Assembly (NCBI GenBank): GCA_037349315.1
Contig: JBAIAC010000023.1
Span: 31,596,501 to 31,660,500, forward strand
Direction of reading: 5' to 3'
DNA from: Chelydra serpentina
Lineage: Eukaryota; Chordata; Testudines; Chelydridae
DNA: 64,000 bases
In this document: piece after piece, positions 34,604 to 45,265 of the stretch
Layout: every line of letters starts with the position of its first letter
Numbering within the stretch: the first letter of the stretch is position 1
Notes under the pieces: model-generated
Database searches by the model: none
Told to the model about the DNA's origin: nothing
What the model saw: the letters and a program-made list of their open reading frames with translations, nothing else
Program-made: the position numbers and the translations under genes

Positions 34604-34626
34604 TGATGTCACCGCTGCTATAGAAA
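34604..34626 (+). promoter_or_regulatory. CRE plus TATA-like box, AKAP4-like copy 1
   Basis: TGATGTCA at 34604-34611 and TATAGAAA at 34619-34626, 183 and 168 bp before the ATG. The same pair with the same 7-bp spacing precedes copy 2 (62786-62808). Half-CRE plus TATA promoters are typical of genes switched on in spermatids by CREM. The start site is inferred at about 34650. Confidence 0.6.
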
Positions 34627-34786
34627 CCATGAGTCAACACAGGTGAAGATCCCATCTGGCAGTAGAAGAGCATGGAAAGCTGAGAGAGGAGGCAACATCT
34701 CGAGTCTGGCAGGGTCATCACAGCAGCTCAACTGATAAAAGAACACTCTACGGTCCTGGGTACGGTCCTATTATCAACCTGTAAAG

Positions 34787-37144
34787 ATGTCTCAGGAAGT
34801 TGACTGGTTACATAGCCAGGCAGGTGTGTGTAAAGTAGACCTCTACAACCCTGATGAACAGAAGGACCAGGACCGGAAAGTGATCTGTTTTGTCGATGTA
34901 TCCAGCCTGAACGTAAAGGACAAAGATTCAAAAGCAAAGAAAGCTGCTAGCCAGTCCAGCAGCATCTCTGAACCTTCAAATGAACTTGATCTGGGAAATC
35001 TGGAGGAAAAAGAAGTCATTGTAATAAAGGACAATGAGAAGCATGATCATTCTAAAACTGAAGGAGCAGTATGTCTTTTCAAACAAGGTTCAACCGATGA
35101 ACTCAGCGTTGTGAGCTGGCTCAACAATGACCTTCAGAAATATGCAGTTGGATTCCAGCATGCACTGACCCCTTCAGATGCCCCTCAGAAACGCAAAGGT
35201 AGCGAAACCTTCAATGATCCAGCGTTGTCCCAGAACAGTGACACATCTTTAAAGTCTGCCGGTGCCCAAAAGGGAAAGAGAGATCCAGATGATGTTTCAT
35301 ACTATGTAAATAAGCTCTGTTCTTTGGTTGTTCAAATGGCACGTAAAGAGATCACAGATAAATTGGAAGGCACTGCCAGTAAGTTTATACGTCAGGGGAT
35401 TCATGGTTCAGGGAAAAACAACAATTCCCGTGGTTCTGTGAGCAAAATCGCATCACAAATGGTGAATGAAGCTGTTGAAGCAAGCACACAGGACCCCCAG
35501 AGTAAACTGCCATCCCCCAGACCATCTCAAGAAAAGACTACCAGGAAGGAAGATACTTCAGGTTCTAAGAGAACATCACTCTTCTATGGTGAGATGTCTA
35601 ATCAAAATGGTTATAAACAGGGAGGAAAGCCTGGAGATAAACAAATGTGTCAGCAAGCAAAACAGTCTGGGCAGGATGATTCTGGTACTTCTGTAAGCAA
35701 AGGGTTAATGGTTTATGCAAATCAGGTTGCTTCGGACATGATGTTCTCATTCATGAAGACAATGAAAGTCCAAAGGAAGGATGGTAAGCCAACTCCAGCT
35801 TGTGTAGTTTTGAAGAAAGTAATCCTCAAACATACCAAAGATGTCATATCAGACTTGATAGACTCAACCATGAAAAATCTGCATAATGTCACAGGGGTCC
35901 TCATGACAGACTCTGATTTCGTTTCCACAGTGAAGAAAAATCTATTCAACATAGGAAGCCAAAAGTCTACTGAAATTTTGGAAGCAATGGTGAAACGCCT
36001 GTTTAAAGCCCTAGCAGGGGATGATAAGCAGTCCAGGTCTCAAAGCCTAGCATACACATCACTCAAAACAGGCTCACAAGACAGCAAATCTCAAGGTATG
36101 CAATTTACAGCAATGAAAAGTGAAATGCATAATCAAGGAAAGGACAAAGATCGAGGAGGCAGCAAATGTCAATCATCATCAAGCAAAGCTTCTGAAAATC
36201 ATTGCTCAATGGATAAGTACGCAAAAGATCTCATTGTGACTGCATTAATGTTGATACAACAACATCTATTACAACAGACAAATGGCAAAGACTCAGCACG
36301 TGAATCAGGCGCCACTTCGTTTGGATATGTTTCTCGTGATTCTCATTTTGAAAAGGCTGGTAGCAGCCATAGTTCCAAGTCCCTTTCAATGGCTGCTGGA
36401 TCAAGGCACTCAGGGGCAAAGAATGACCACCAACAACTTGACTCCCAAAAGGGGGACATATCAAGTATCTTGTTATCAATCATCCAAAAGGTCTTACGTG
36501 AGGCCGGTTTCAATATAGATGATAATTCCAGTGAAACAAACAAGAATTATAAAGAGGCTGCCACCACTGATAACAAGTGCAGCAAAAAGGCCTTATCTAA
36601 ACAGCCCAATTCAGCCATGGATCAGTTTGACAATATGGATCAGATGAACAAGCAATTTATTGATCAACTGGTGGAATCTGTGATGAAGTTGTGTCTATTC
36701 ATGGCCAAAAACAACAGCCCAGATTTAGCTATAGGTGATCTGTTGGATGAACAAAATGCTTCGTCTGCAAAAACGCCAGCAGTAACCAGGAGAACTTCAC
36801 AATCCAAGGGTAATGGAAAACAGCTATTAGGTTCATCATCTGGTTCTGAAGTGATAGTGAACAACCAGAATTCCAACAGCAGCTTACTGAATAAAGAACT
36901 CCAGGCTATCCTCCAGTGGATGGCTGCTTCCCACTTCAACGTGCCCAACCTGTCATTCATGAATGAAAATGGAGGGGATTTGAAGAAGCTTCCTCTTCTG
37001 GCTGAAAAAGCAGCCAAGAAGGGCTACAGCGTTGGGGATATTCTCCAAGAGGTAATGAAGTACTTTGAAAAACAACAGATGGATGCCGCTGTGGGAAACA
37101 TGCCTCGTTGTGGGCTGATGGACTGGTTGCTTGCTAACCTGTAA
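34787..37144 (+). CDS. AKAP4: AKAP4-like A-kinase anchor protein, complete, intronless
   Basis: AKAP4 is the main protein of the sperm fibrous sheath; it tethers protein kinase A to the flagellum. The 785-codon frame starts MSQEVDWLHSQAGVCKVDLY, close to the MSDDIDWL start of mammalian AKAP4, and ends MDWLLANL, the family's C-terminus. Conserved blocks along it: KVICFVDVSSLNVKDKD, EEKEVIVIKD, the helix YYVNKLCSLVVQMARKEI (about 172-189), SKIASQMVNEAVEAS (219-233), GLMVYANQVASDMMFSFMKT (about 307-326), NLHNVTGVLMTDSDF, QFIDQLVESVMKLCLFMAK and FNVPNLSFMNENGG. The amphipathic helices are the expected PKA regulatory-subunit docking sites. Mammalian AKAP4, as I recall, is multi-exonic; here nothing interrupts the frame. 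AKAP3 is less likely because the N-terminal text follows AKAP4. Confidence 0.92.
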   Translation: MSQEVDWLHSQAGVCKVDLYNPDEQKDQDRKVICFVDVSSLNVKDKDSKAKKAASQSSSISEPSNELDLGNLEEKEVIVIKDNEKHDHSKTEGAVCLFKQGSTDELSVVSWLNNDLQKYAVGFQHALTPSDAPQKRKGSETFNDPALSQNSDTSLKSAGAQKGKRDPDDVSYYVNKLCSLVVQMARKEITDKLEGTASKFIRQGIHGSGKNNNSRGSVSKIASQMVNEAVEASTQDPQSKLPSPRPSQEKTTRKEDTSGSKRTSLFYGEMSNQNGYKQGGKPGDKQMCQQAKQSGQDDSGTSVSKGLMVYANQVASDMMFSFMKTMKVQRKDGKPTPACVVLKKVILKHTKDVISDLIDSTMKNLHNVTGVLMTDSDFVSTVKKNLFNIGSQKSTEILEAMVKRLFKALAGDDKQSRSQSLAYTSLKTGSQDSKSQGMQFTAMKSEMHNQGKDKDRGGSKCQSSSSKASENHCSMDKYAKDLIVTALMLIQQHLLQQTNGKDSARESGATSFGYVSRDSHFEKAGSSHSSKSLSMAAGSRHSGAKNDHQQLDSQKGDISSILLSIIQKVLREAGFNIDDNSSETNKNYKEAATTDNKCSKKALSKQPNSAMDQFDNMDQMNKQFIDQLVESVMKLCLFMAKNNSPDLAIGDLLDEQNASSAKTPAVTRRTSQSKGNGKQLLGSSSGSEVIVNNQNSNSSLLNKELQAILQWMAASHFNVPNLSFMNENGGDLKKLPLLAEKAAKKGYSVGDILQEVMKYFEKQQMDAAVGNMPRCGLMDWLLANL

Positions 37145-37307
37145 GCAAGTGCCGACTCTTCCTCTCTCTCATGTTACTTTGACCCAGCCCAAGCGCCCAA
37201 ATCAAATCTTTGCTGGCGCAACAAATAAGAACATCACAACCCATTTGCAAGAGACAACACTGCATCGAATTCAACAGGTTGTCATACACTAGCTGGGCAA
37301 GATCATC

Positions 37308-37313
37308 AATAAA
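37308..37313 (+). terminator. Polyadenylation signal, AKAP4-like copy 1
   Basis: AATAAA 164 bp after the stop codon, running straight into an A-rich tract (AAAAAAAATTTAAAAAAGG). A second AATAAA lies at 37389-37394. The A-rich tract could be a remnant poly(A) tail. Confidence 0.55.
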
Positions 37314-37329
37314 AAAAATTTAAAAAAGG

Positions 37330-38771
37330 AAGACTATTTTATTAAGCACTTCATCAGAGTGTGAGAAATACAAGGCACTAATCAGAGCAATAAACCTGCT
37401 TCCCCACAGGTAGATATGAAAACTAGAGTGGGGTGAGGAGGAAATGAAAAGATGGGAGGCAAAGAGGAGCAGTAATGGGGTGGGGGTGGGGTTCCATCAG
37501 AGAGGTCCCTTGTTAGAAGCCTTTCTAGAGTAGCTTGGAAAGAATAGGTGTTGTGATTTCTACCAGCGTGTTGTCTCTGGACACTGCTCGGACATTTTAT
37601 CTTTTATATCAACCTTTGACTAGTTGGTGTCTGATAGATTGGAAACCTTACCCCCATCTTGGACAGAAAAAGAGCTTTCTGTGTCTTCTCCCTTTCAAAG
37701 ACTACTAGCTCCTGCAAGGAATAAGAGGAAAAGGTCTACACTTCTTTGTCACTCTCCCAGACTATTTTTAAAATCTTCCTTCCCAGTGAATAACCCCAGT
37801 ACTTGCCTGTGCTGTTAGTCAGAGCTTCCTCAAGCAGTAGCAGCATTAAAATATCATTTTTGCCAATTTTATTGCTGTCCACTGTCTTCCAAATAGTAGT
37901 AGTGAAACTGACCATAGTCTTATTAATTTCACTCTGGTACTGTTTAGCAAAGTACATGTCTTCAAAACTTTAAGGGCTAGAAATTTCATTATTTGAAAAA
38001 AATGAAAGTTTAGATTCTGTGGAAGATGGTATAGATCCCTTCACAGTAAGCTTCTCACTTGCCATGGTGAGTCTCTATTTCAAAGTTCTTACTTCTGCAG
38101 ACAGCATGTATTGTAAAACACTGCAAAAATGGAGTTTAGAAACACATCTGTACATTGGGAGAGTGGAGAGATGAGAGGATGCAGAAACCAATTACTACAA
38201 ATCTTTGAAGATTTCCCAAGTAGGAAATAATGCAAAATAAGGATAGTTCTTGCCTTGACTTTTATAACCAACAGTACAAAACTAGCTCATCATATACTTT
38301 CTAAATACTGTTCCCTACCCTGACTACCGCCTTCAAAAATCCCTTCCACTTTGTTAAAGCTTTTTTGTGTCCTATTAACATTTTCTTAGCACCAGAATTT
38401 CTTTTTTATTTGTTAATTACACAATGGATATCTAGTAGGCATCCAATTGGAATAAACCTGGAATACATGTTTTGCTTCCATCTTTTTGAACACTGTATAG
38501 TTGATATTTAGGAATGAAATTAGCCTATACAATTTACATAGTCTATTATTATTTATACTGAGTGAGTAGAAATTAGCTACTTGACACAGGTTCCTGGACT
38601 GGGACCTGGAGAAGAGGGAGGGTCTGGTTTCTCTACTGGTTCACTGGAAAAGGTGGTACAGAAACATCCTGGTGCAAGGGGGAGGAGGACTATTGAGTTT
38701 AGAGCTGGGCCTCCTAGGATGCATTGCTCTGCAGCCTGCAGAGCCTGGGAAAGGGTGAAGAGTCTTCAAGG
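37330..38771. other. Intergenic or intronic, nothing recognised
   Basis: Downstream flank of the AKAP4-like gene. AT-rich with no coding region or repeat family identified. 38581-38771 is GC-richer and, with 38911-39180, looks like one old unclassified repeat split by the MITE at 38780. Confidence 0.45.
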
Positions 38772-38779
38772 GGTGAGCC

Positions 38780-38902
38780 TAGGGTGACCAGATGTCCCGA
38801 TTTTATAGGGACAGTTCCAATTTTTGGATCTTTTTCTTATATAGGCTCCTATTACCACCCACCCCCGTCCCGATTTTTCACATTTGCTGTCTGGTCACCC
38901 TA
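38780..38902. mobile_element. Short hAT MITE with perfect target duplication
   Basis: Starts TAGGGTGACCAGATGTCCCG and ends CTGTCTGGTCACCCTA. The perfect 8-bp duplication GGTGAGCC stands at 38772-38779 and 38903-38910. 123 bp, no coding capacity. It splits an older repeat that resumes at 38911. Confidence 0.93.
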
Positions 38903-38910
38903 GGTGAGCC

Positions 38911-41900
38911 TGAACAGAGGCGAAGAGTTATATTCTATTTCTTTGAGTTTATTGAACTCTGTTTACCCTGAAAGGGTCAGACTAAACATGACATGGACAG
39001 AGTGCTGAGTCATGAGAAGAGGCAGACCACCACACAGCCAAAGCAGCTGTTGGCAGGGGCAGAAGCCTACAATGCCACTCCCAGCCACAAGGGGGTGCAC
39101 CAGCAGTTAAGTTCATACCTCTACACTCCTCAACTTCCCTCTCACAAGTCCCCAACATCATGTCCAGTATCCTTACGCCCTTTCTCTCCACATGAAGGAG
39201 CAATTCACTCCTAAGATAAAAACAGAGTCAAAATGATGCAATATCTTGTAAGTACTGTTAAAAAAATGGGACTTCTGGAAGGATTTAAATGAGGAAAGTG
39301 GTGGTGCTCAGGAGAGACGTTCCATATATAGTGGCAGACATGGAAGTTTTAACTTTTTTCTCCCCCTCCAACGGGCAGTGTATCTTTAACAATTACCTTT
39401 TAAAATTATAGGAATCATATGCAACTGCAAGCACCATACGAAAGTTTTAGGAAAATGACAAGACAACTGCCTACTGGACCCTGGTTTCATAACAAATTCC
39501 TTTATTAAAGCAATAGTATATTGATAATGTTCTCTTCTGTCTGAGAGATACCAAACTGTATGATGTGGCAAAACCATTAACTATCACCGGAGAACCAAAG
39601 GAAACACTCCAGCCTAACATCCATAGGTTCTCTCTGTAAATATGATTCTTACAACATTTAAACTCTTAACAGAGATTCAAAGGAGAGATGCTAAGGGAAA
39701 ATTGTCCTGACATTTAAGGTATTTTTCAGTCCCATAAAATCCCATAAAGGATTTTAGGAAAAATAAACTATCTATTAACATTCATCTGAAAACTAATGTA
39801 AAATGAAATAGTTTTAAGAAGGTTGCTGTTTAAAAGCTTTTCAAATCTTTATACCAAAGGCATATTTTCCCCCTGAAAACTTTCAGGACTATCCTCTCCC
39901 TGCCCCCCACAATAATTTCAAGTAAATTACACAAGTTTACTTTGGTTCTGACAAGTTACACCAGTACCACCATTAATTTGACACTGTACTTAAAACTACT
40001 ATTTGTCATTTGGAAGGAGATCCAGAATAGCACTGTTTAGAGATGTTACATATGAGGAATAGTTAGCAATCATATTTATAAAGGTTGTTTAACTTTTTGA
40101 TACAGTTTTGTTCAAGACTTTTAATCCTACTTTAAACAGAAAATATCTCCATTTTATTAACTGCCTTTATTCTCATCTTTACGTTGTAGTAGGAGTTGCT
40201 TTTCTGAATTGCAGGAAAAGAGGAAGAGCAACAGTAACAACATTTAATACAGCAAAAGCTCTTAGTTACACATTAAGCTGTATTTTCAAAATGTCTGCAC
40301 ACTTAAAAAAAAACAAAAACACAAGTGGGAAGTATACCCACTGAACATTTTCAAAGAAAAGTACAACCAGAGTGCAGTCAGCAGCATCTGGCCAAACATG
40401 CGCTCACTAGGAAGGAAAGGTAAAAACATTGCAATGAGTTTCCTACTTAGTGACCACTCCAAATCACCTGCCTTTCAGTGGTTTACTAGACTAACTATTT
40501 TACACACAAGCCAGACACACAGTCATTTGAAAGCACATCATGGCTGCTGGGCACAGCACCAGCAATGTCTTTACAGCTCACATGCGAGCCAATCCCTAGC
40601 AGGACCAGGAAAAGAAGCAAAGATGAAAATTCTCAGGTCTTGTATTTGGAACAACAATCCAACCAAACTCCTAGCAAGAGTCGCCAAAAACAAGTAAGTA
40701 GAAATAAAACCAGTTAAACTGCTATTTTGAGTTTCCAGGGGATGGGGAGACGCATAAAGGATTTATGCTATACCAGTTGGGGGACAGGAGGAGAGGAGCC
40801 ATCACCGTATGTAGACAGTGATGAGAAATATGACTAATATGTGTAACTAGATGGGAATTTGCAAGAAATACTGTTGGCATCAGAAACCATTTTATTTCCT
40901 TCATCTGCCTAGAACAGTTCATGAGTTATAGTCCAAAGATATCAATTTATTAGGGGAAGTGTCGCAAAAAAAAAAAGAAAAAGTGAAGTCCAAAGAGAGT
41001 AAACTCATAGTGCAGAGTGGCCAGTCAGTCCCAGGTGACACAGACTAAATTCATTTTTGCATCAGGTGACTTTTCAAGAACTGAGGAAACCTATGGGAGC
41101 AGGAAAGGGCTACTATCTATGAATGTATAGCACTCTTGCAACACTAAACACCCAACACAGAAGCAATGGCACAGATACCAGGAGCATGTCATGAGTAGAA
41201 AGCTCTCAAAAGGTAGACACTGTCATGACAGTTGAACACCAGGGTGGTAGGGTCTGAAGGGTGATTAACAAAATGGACTCTAGTCACAGTAGAATCCCTA
41301 TGTGGGATATTATTCGAAACAGTTCACCTCAGAAGTGAAATGCACAAGACACTGCTCATCCTTTAAAAACTGTGATAATTACGGTTGAATATCATCTTCC
41401 TCAAAAAAAAGTCATTCTGCAATTCCACATACTGTGCAGTTCAACAACCCAGTACTCTGGCTAGCTGCTATGTTTTGTCCAGAGGTTTCTATGTCAGAGG
41501 CGAGAGCAGGCCATTGTGGGCTGCTGCCTGGCCTGCTAGAAGGGATTCTGTCTACTTCTGCGGGGACTTGCTAGCTATTTGAGTTGCCTGCTGTTCCAAG
41601 ATATATTTCTCACAGAGAATCCCTCACTTAACACCTACTAGCCCTTACTCCCCTCATCTCTTGAATGGCAGTTTTTCCTGGCTCTTTCTTCCAAGTATGT
41701 CCATATTTGTTCTGTGGTCTTTGGGGTCCCTTCCTTTCAAGTTCATCCTCCTCCACTGTACAGGAGGGAGAAATAGTTAAACTAAGTGGAAGGTAGACAG
41801 AAATGTAAAAAAATATAAACCATGTAAGTCACCCCAATATTCCCCTCAGAACTGAAGCAACAGCTGGTGCTGTGCCCTACAACAATGTACTGAAATAAAA

Positions 41901-42720
41901 GCATTTGTGGCTTGTGTAATGAACTGCTTTAGAGGGATATCCAAAGCAGTCTCACCACTTATGAACCCAGACCAATTTTTAAGCTCTCAAATACAAGTGG
42001 CCAGATATACAGAGGTACTGAGCATTCACAGCTCACTCTAATGACAGTGAGAATTGCTCAGCATCTCTAAGAATTAGGCCACTTTTATCTGAGTGCCTAT
42101 ACATGGATTTAGGTGCCTATATTTAGTTCTATCATTTTGGCCTCTGTCTCCAAGATTCACGCATATATGGTCACCAGGCAATTAAGTAATTTCCCATTTT
42201 AACCAGTAAACTAGGGTAGCAGAAAGAAAAGAAAGAGAATACTATTTCAAAATATAAAATAATGCTTTCCACTATATTATTTCAGTGAGATAGGCTAGTA
42301 ATGAGCACTGCACTGGGGGCTAGGAATACTGAATTCTAATCCTGGCTAAAAGACACACTCCCTTAGTGGCCTGGGTTGTCCAGTCTAAAAACAGAGATAA
42401 TACCTACCCTCTCCAAAGAGCTTGAGCAAGGGAAGAAGCATCCTGGAGGTCAGGGAGACAAAACTGAACGTTCGGATAAACACTGAACTCTTGGTGCCAA
42501 TCTAAACCGAATCACATAGCCTTTTGAAGTTCACAGATTGCTATGTTACAGCTTAAGTGGGGACAGAAGAACATTCATACTATTAGTACTACTAAACATT
42601 ACAAAGAGTTTCACATGTTTTATTGACATATTACTAATGAGTATTAATAGTTAAACAAAGGCACAGCTGAGCCACTACTGAACACAAATAGTTGACCAAT
42701 AACTCCCAATGCAGTGTATT
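38911..42720. other. Non-coding region, no gene recognised
   Basis: 38911-39180 continues the repeat split by the MITE (AAAGGGTCAGACTAAAC, CCACAAGGGGGTGCACC), in style an LTR-type or other retroelement of reptiles. 42065-42150 holds the same SINE-like repeat as 17960. No splice-supported coding exon, including none of the missing PHC3 exons, was recognised. Confidence 0.45.
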
Positions 42721-42729
42721 TAGTCTAGT

Positions 42730-43190
42730 GAAATATAACCTCCTCAAGGAAAAAGGAATGTTTTCATCCTTGTGAGATTGTGGCTTTGGGCAGAAAACTG
42801 GTAAGCACAGACTGATTCAGGTGGAAATCAGATACTACTTTTGACAGAAACTTAGGGTGTAGCCTAACCAGACCATTTCTCTGTAGAGCATTTAGTTTCC
42901 CCAACCTCCTGCTGAGATGATGGCCACTAAAAAGGCTAACTTCCCTGACAAGTGCAAAAGCAAGCAGGAGGCTAAAGACTTGAATGGAGAGCCCATAAGA
43001 GCAGACAAAATTAAATTCAAATTCCTGGTGCACTTGAACCTTAGCAGATAGATTGTTCCTATCTAGACATTTCAGGAATCTGGTCATGATTGGATTAGTA
43101 AAAATAGTTCTAACCATCAAATTTGAGGGTGAAGTATAGAGATTGCAGTCAGATGCATCCTAATTGAGCTGAGGGCTAAAGCAAACTCTA
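42730..43190 (-). pseudogene. DIRS-type retroelement, tyrosine recombinase remnant
   Basis: The minus-strand open segment 42764-43120 reads NPIMTRFLKCLDRN, then LGKLNALQ, then RLHPKFLSKVVSDFHLNQSV. These are the phrases of the tyrosine-recombinase region of vertebrate DIRS elements, which integrate with a recombinase instead of an integrase. Only the middle of the domain is left and catalytic residues cannot be assigned. The gag part of what is probably the same copy lies at 49600-51480, across the Harbinger insertion. Confidence 0.65.
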
Positions 43191-43201
43191 AAGATATAAA
43201 G

Positions 43202-43761
43202 TAGGGCTGTCAATTAATCACAGTTAACTCACACGATTAACTCAAAAAAATTAACCGCAATTAAAAAAATTAATCGCGATTAATTGCAGTTTTAATCGCA
43301 CTGTTAAATTATAGAATACCAATTAAAATGTATTAAATATTTTGGATGTTTTTCTACATTTTCATATATATTGTATTCTGTGTTGTAACCGAAATCAAAG
43401 TGTATATTATTTTTTATTACAAATATTTGCACTGTAAAAAATGATAAACAAAAGCAATAGTATTTTTCAATTCTCCTCATACAAGTACTGTTGTGCAATC
43501 TCTTTGTTGTGAAAGTGCAACTTACGAATGTAGATTTTTTTTTGTTACATAACTGCACTAAAAAAACAACCACACAATGTAAAACTTCAGAGACTACAAG
43601 TCCACTCAGTTCTATTTTTTGTTCAGCCAATCACTAAATGGTTTGTTTACATTTACAGGAGATAATGCTGCCCTCTTCTTATTTACAATGTCACCAGAAA
43701 GTGAAAACAGGCATTTGCATGGCACTTTTGAGGCTGGCATTGCAAGGTATGTACATGCCAG
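43202..43761. mobile_element. hAT element fragment with transposase C-terminus (minus)
   Basis: Left end TAGGGCTGTCAATTAATC, the same family as 24718-26318 and colinear with its left arm. The minus strand codes KVPCKCLFSLSGDIVNKKRA, the hATC domain, ending SDWLNKK. The right end is missing: similarity stops near 43761. Confidence 0.75.
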
Positions 43762-43769
43762 ATATAAAC

Positions 43770-44295
43770 ATTTTATTAAAGCGTGTAAAGTACATACTCT
43801 GCGTGCCCCCCTAGCATGAGTATAAACATCAGTGTAGACAGTGAGGCACTGCGTAGGCAGATAAAGACATACCTGTATAGGGTACATAGCTTAAAGGTTC
43901 AGCTCTCTACACGCTGAAGCAGTGCCTCCCCAGTCTACACTAATATTTTCACCAGTGTAGTGTCCCATTGCCTCCCTATTGCCAGAGTCTTGCCACACCA
44001 GAGGGAAAAGCTCCAGCAACAGGGGAAAGCTCTGGCAGCTCCCAGCTGTTGGAGCCATTCCCTGCCATTGAGGGCTGCAGGAGCCTTTTTCCACGGCAGG
44101 GAAAGTCTCTAGCAGGGGGAGGCAGTGGGGAAAGAACCCACTGCAGGAGTCTTTCCCCACTGCCTCCCCCTGCCAGAGACTTTCACTATCATGTGTAGCT
44201 GAACATCAGTGTGGACACAGCCTGCTTTTCACTGCCACGTGTAACTACACATACCCTATTCGCCGCTATCAGTTGTGTGCAGCATACACACACCC
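43770..44295. repeat. Unclassified GC-richer repeat left of the Harbinger
   Basis: Contains several TGTAGACA and GTGTGGACACAGCC phrases like those at Harbinger tips, and an inverted pair (CAGTGGGGAAAGAACCCACT with GTCTTTCCCCACTGCC). It is probably a MITE of another Harbinger family, but its ends and target duplication are not clear. Confidence 0.4.
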
Positions 44296-44685
44296 TTAGG
44301 CCAGGTCTACACTAGGACTTTATGTCGAATTTATCAGCGTTAACTCGATGTAATCCCTCACCCGTCCACATTAGGAAGCAGTTTATTTCGACAGTAAGGG
44401 CTCCTTGAATCGATTTCGGTACTCCACCCTGACGAGGGGAGTAGCGCCAAATTCGAAATGGGCATGTCGAATGCGAGGTACTGTGGACGGAATTCGACGC
44501 TGATAGCTCCGGGAGCTATCCCACAGTGCACCACTCGGTGGACGCTCAGGGCAGTATTTTGTACTCGGATGCTCTGACCTGCCACTCAGAGAAATCCCCG
44601 CGAAAATTTGAATGCTTTTTCCTCTGTGGCCATTTTGAATCCCATTTCCTCTTTGGACATTGTGGCGAGCTCAGCAGCACTGGCA

Positions 44686-45265
44686 ATGATGCAGAGCTCT
44701 ACAGCGGTGGTTTCGATGCCATCGGTGAATAGAAAGAGAGCTCCAACATGGCGTGATCGTGAGGTTTTGGATCTGATCGCTGTGTGGGGCGATGAATCAA
44801 TCCTAGCCGAGCTCCGTTCAAAAAGACGGAATGCCAAAATTTACGAAAAGATTTCCCAGGCTATGACGGAGAGAGGGTACAGCCGGGATGCTACGCAGTG
44901 CCGCGTCAAAATCAAGGAGCTACGTCAGGCGTACCAAAAGACCAAAGAGTCCAACGGACGCTCCGGCTCAGCGCCTCAGACTTGCCGATTTTACGAGGCA
45001 CTGCACGCCATGCTCGGTGGTGCGGCAACAACTACCCCGCCAGTATCCGTGGACACCGATGACGGGGTCCATTCTACGGACACATCGGAGGAGGTTTTCG
45101 CTGACGGCGAAGAAGACGATGGAGGGCAGGGGGACGAAGCGATCGAAAGTGGTCACCCTGGAGATTTCCCCGACAGCCAGGAACTATTCCTCACCCTGAC
45201 TGCGCTGCCCTTCGAACACTCCCAAGCCAGCATTCCTGACCAGGAATCAGGAGAGGGATCATCAG
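44686..45265 (+). CDS. Harbinger Myb/SANT-like protein, exon 1
   Basis: First exon of the element's DNA-binding partner protein, which in this superfamily binds the transposon tips and brings the transposase to DNA and nucleus. I start it at the MMQSS Met (44686), where family members start, although the frame is open from 44608. It codes a trihelix/Myb-SANT domain: RKRAPTWRDREVLDLIAVWG, then KIYEKISQAMTERGYSRDA and QCRVKIKELRQAYQKTKE, followed by an acidic segment (EEVFADGEEDDGG) and FPDSQELFLTL. It ends in phase 1 at a consensus-like donor (TCATCAG/GTCAGT). Joined to exon 2 the product is 353 residues. Alternative: a domesticated host gene, but it lies inside transposon tips. Confidence 0.88.

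Noticed and set aside
37308..37330. A-rich tract after AKAP4-like copy 1 as proof of retroposition
   Set aside because: It starts within the AATAAA rather than 10-30 bp after it, and no flanking target duplication was found; suggestive only.
43762..43769. ATATAAAC as a right target duplication for the hAT fragment at 43202 (left ATATAAAG)
   Set aside because: The ATAT belongs to the hAT coding sequence itself (compare GCCAGATAT in the sister at 25258) and no terminal inverted repeat precedes it.
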